Shown piece after piece: positions 62,265-64,000 of a stretch of 64,000 nt of DNA (position 1 is the first letter of the stretch; each line of letters opens with the position of its first letter). Under the pieces are notes generated by a model that saw only the letters and a list, made by a program, of their open reading frames with translations, ran no database searches and had not been told where the DNA came from. Origin of the DNA: Pseudomonadota bacterium. GTDB lineage: Bacteria > Pseudomonadota > Gammaproteobacteria > Burkholderiales > Burkholderiaceae_B. The stretch lies in assembly GCA_023440825.1 (NCBI GenBank), contig JAEXRL010000011.1:80905-144904 (forward strand), in the 5' to 3' direction. The translations under genes were made by a program, and so were the position numbers.

Positions 62265-62966
62265 ATGACTGCCACCCCTTTTCTTGCCCTTTTCGATCTG
62301 GATCACACTTTATTGCCCTTAGATAGCGATTATCAATGGGCGGATTTTTTAGCGCGCAGCGGTCGTGCTGGCGATCCTGCTCAAGCCATACGCCGTAACG
62401 AAGAGCTTATGGATCAATACAATGCGGGGATACTGAGTGCTACTGAATCCGCTGAGTTCTTATTAGGTCTGCTCACTCGTGGCACGCCAGCCGAGCTGAA
62501 AAGCTGGCAAGACGAATTCATGCAACAGATTATTCTGCCTGCCATCCAGCAACCCGCTCTGGACCTGCTGGCCGAACACACTCAACAAGGGCATTTGGTC
62601 GCCATCGTGACGGCCACCAACGAATTTGTCACACGCCCCATTGCTGATGCGCTGGGCGTGAAACATCTCATCGCCACCATTCCCGAGCAGCACAATGGTC
62701 ATTACACTGGTAAAATTGCTGGGGTACCCAGCTTTCAGGCTGGAAAGATTACTCGCGTCCAGGAATGGCTGGACACTATGGGACTCACACTGGATAGTTT
62801 TGAGCGTTGCTGGTTTTACAGTGACTCGCCAAACGATCTGCCATTAATGGAGATCGTCAGTGACCCCGTGGCCACCAACCCAAGCGATGCCTTGCGCACT
62901 GTAGCCCAAGAGCGTGGCTGGCGAGTACTGGACTTATTCGCTGACATGATGGACAGCAAATCCTAA
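62265..62966 (+). CDS. HAD-superfamily phosphatase (HAD-IB, SerB-like)
   Basis: Phosphomonoesterase of unknown specificity, 233 residues. Motif I FDLDHTLLPLD (11-21) with nucleophile and acid aspartates; motif II Ser/Thr in VAIVTATNEF; motif III Lys in FQAGKITRVQEW; motif IV YSDSPNDLPLM. Members of the subfamily act on phosphoserine, histidinol phosphate or lysophospholipids. The gene fits tightly between hda (3 bases) and pcnB (4 bases) and is conserved here in Burkholderiales. Confidence 0.88.
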   Translation: MTATPFLALFDLDHTLLPLDSDYQWADFLARSGRAGDPAQAIRRNEELMDQYNAGILSATESAEFLLGLLTRGTPAELKSWQDEFMQQIILPAIQQPALDLLAEHTQQGHLVAIVTATNEFVTRPIADALGVKHLIATIPEQHNGHYTGKIAGVPSFQAGKITRVQEWLDTMGLTLDSFERCWFYSDSPNDLPLMEIVSDPVATNPSDALRTVAQERGWRVLDLFADMMDSKS

Positions 62967-62970
62967 ACTC

Positions 62971-64000
62971 ATGCTTAAACAAACAATAAAAACGTTCGTT
63001 GCACGTTTACTCGGCCCGACCACTCGTCAGGCCGGCGTAAAGCGCTACACCCAAGAGCAGCACGGGATCGACAAGCGCATGGTCTCGCGTCACGCTGTCA
63101 AAGTCTGTGAGGTGCTGCGTGAGCACGGTCACGACGCTTATATCGTGGGAGGCGCTGTACGCGACCTGATAATTGGGCTGGAGCCCAAAGATTTTGACGT
63201 CGCCACCAGCGCCACACCCGAGCAAATCCGTCCCTTATTCCGTCGCGCGCGCATTATAGGCAAGCGATTTCGTCTCGTACACGTGGTGTTTGGTCAAGAA
63301 ATCATCGAGACCTCCACATTCAGGGCCGGAGAGCACAGCAAACAAACAGACGAGCACGGCCGAATTTTACGTGATAATGAATTTGGCACGCTCGAGGACG
63401 ATGCCGCGCGCCGCGACTTTACCTTAAACGCACTGTACTACGACCCTTTAAGTGAAACAGTTGTGGACTACCACAATGGGGTACAAGATCTAAAAAACAA
63501 TCTGGTGCGAATTATTGGTGAAGCGCAAACTCGCTACCGTGAAGACCCGGTACGCATGCTACGTGCTGTGCGTTTTGCAGCAAAGTTAGACGCCACCATC
63601 GAAGCGGGCACTAACGCCCCCATTGAACAGCTCGCCCCACTTATTGAAAACGTGCCTGAATCACGTTTATTCGACGAGACCATTAAGCTACTGAGCTGCG
63701 GCCATGCCATGAATTGCTTACGTCAATTACAAGCACGGGGCCTGCACAGTAAAATTTTACCCATGCTGGATGCAGTTCTAGCCTTGCCCGATGGCAATGC
63801 GTTTTTAAGCATGGCCTTGGCGCGCACAGACAGCCGTATTCGCTCAGGCAAAAGTAGCAGCCCTAGCTTTATTTACGCCAGCCTACTGTGGAAGCTGGTA
63901 CGTCAGAACTGGCAAGCACGCATTGAGCGCGGCGAACCAGCCCAACCTGCTCTGATCGACGCAGCCGACGAAGTCATCTACCAGCACAGCAGAACCATGA
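62971..64000 (+). CDS. pcnB: poly(A) polymerase I (3' end outside window)
   Basis: Adds poly(A) tails to RNA 3' ends to promote decay. 343 codons are visible before the window ends, without a stop. Nucleotidyltransferase core: YIVGGAVRDLIIGLEPKDFDVATSATPEQI (GG and the D-x-D pair, about 55-80), TSTFRAGE, DDAARRDFTLNALYYDP and the RMLRAVRFAAKLD RNA-binding segment. These favour PcnB over CCA-adding enzyme, because the basic N-terminal extension (KRYTQEQHGIDKRMVSRHAVKV) is PcnB-like. Starts 4 bases after the HAD stop. Confidence 0.95.
   Translation, partial: MLKQTIKTFVARLLGPTTRQAGVKRYTQEQHGIDKRMVSRHAVKVCEVLREHGHDAYIVGGAVRDLIIGLEPKDFDVATSATPEQIRPLFRRARIIGKRFRLVHVVFGQEIIETSTFRAGEHSKQTDEHGRILRDNEFGTLEDDAARRDFTLNALYYDPLSETVVDYHNGVQDLKNNLVRIIGEAQTRYREDPVRMLRAVRFAAKLDATIEAGTNAPIEQLAPLIENVPESRLFDETIKLLSCGHAMNCLRQLQARGLHSKILPMLDAVLALPDGNAFLSMALARTDSRIRSGKSSSPSFIYASLLWKLVRQNWQARIERGEPAQPALIDAADEVIYQHSRTM

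Noticed and set aside
1..64000. CRISPR arrays, insertion sequences or prophage
   Set aside because: No regularly spaced repeats, transposase or phage genes were seen; xerD is the housekeeping recombinase.

Overview
The window is a stretch of ordinary chromosome from a betaproteobacterium, most likely family Alcaligenaceae (order Burkholderiales, in the neighbourhood of Alcaligenes, Paenalcaligenes or Bordetella). This is inferred from gene content and order: rlmE-ftsH-folP-glmM next to pstSCAB-ppk-ppx, a Bug-type (TctC) receptor, LpxO, a 4.5S RNA gene beside dnaX-ybaB-recR, and purM divergent from hda-HAD-pcnB. Base composition is near 50% G+C by eye. I see no prophage, insertion sequence or CRISPR array. 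LAYOUT. 1-900: two divergent PepSY-type periplasmic proteins. 977-2614: an acyl-CoA synthetase. 2618-10333: phosphate uptake and polyphosphate block (pstSCAB with a Pho box, ppk, divergent ppx). 10434-17319: an OlsB-like acyltransferase, then glmM-folP-ftsH-rlmE, divergent yhbY, and greA with a terminator-like hairpin in its leader. 17577-21492: nucleobase permease, histidine phosphatase, an SDR and lpxO. 21559-27107: carAB and divergent tal. 27197-29829: an NMT1/sulfonate-type ABC importer. 29969-39219: recR, ybaB, dnaX, the 4.5S RNA gene ffs, and an AddA/AddB-like helicase-nuclease pair. 39327-43259: modE, modABC with a ModE operator, and a TauE/SafE permease. 43387-43668: tRNA-Arg(CCU) interrupted by a group I intron. 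43748-54507: DUF2628 protein, MFS carrier, ybaK, xerD, maeB, LysR regulator, Bug receptor, AEC permease, tsaE and an AmiC-type amidase. 54575-56725: TetR regulator with a palindromic operator, an atypical SDR and an azoreductase. 56791-64000: dedA, mutL-miaA, purM, hda, a HAD phosphatase and pcnB, which runs off the end. HOW THE GENES WORK TOGETHER. The Pst importer supplies phosphate that Ppk stores as polyphosphate and Ppx releases. The Mod importer supplies molybdate under ModE. The rlmE-ftsH-folP-glmM group is the classic rRNA methylation / membrane quality control / folate / cell-wall precursor cluster. dnaX-ybaB-recR and addAB serve replication and recombination. MOST NOTABLE. The tRNA-Arg(CCU) gene carries a 207-nt group I intron directly after anticodon base U36, with a recognisable P3-P9 core and a three-base internal guide (GGG) that pairs with the anticodon CCU. 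This is the arrangement of the small bacterial tRNA introns of Azoarcus and Agrobacterium. Second-tier observations are a GraL-like attenuator in the greA leader, lpxO placed immediately behind a strong terminator with a GTG start, and a near-perfect 20-bp operator controlling a TetR/SDR/azoreductase cassette.
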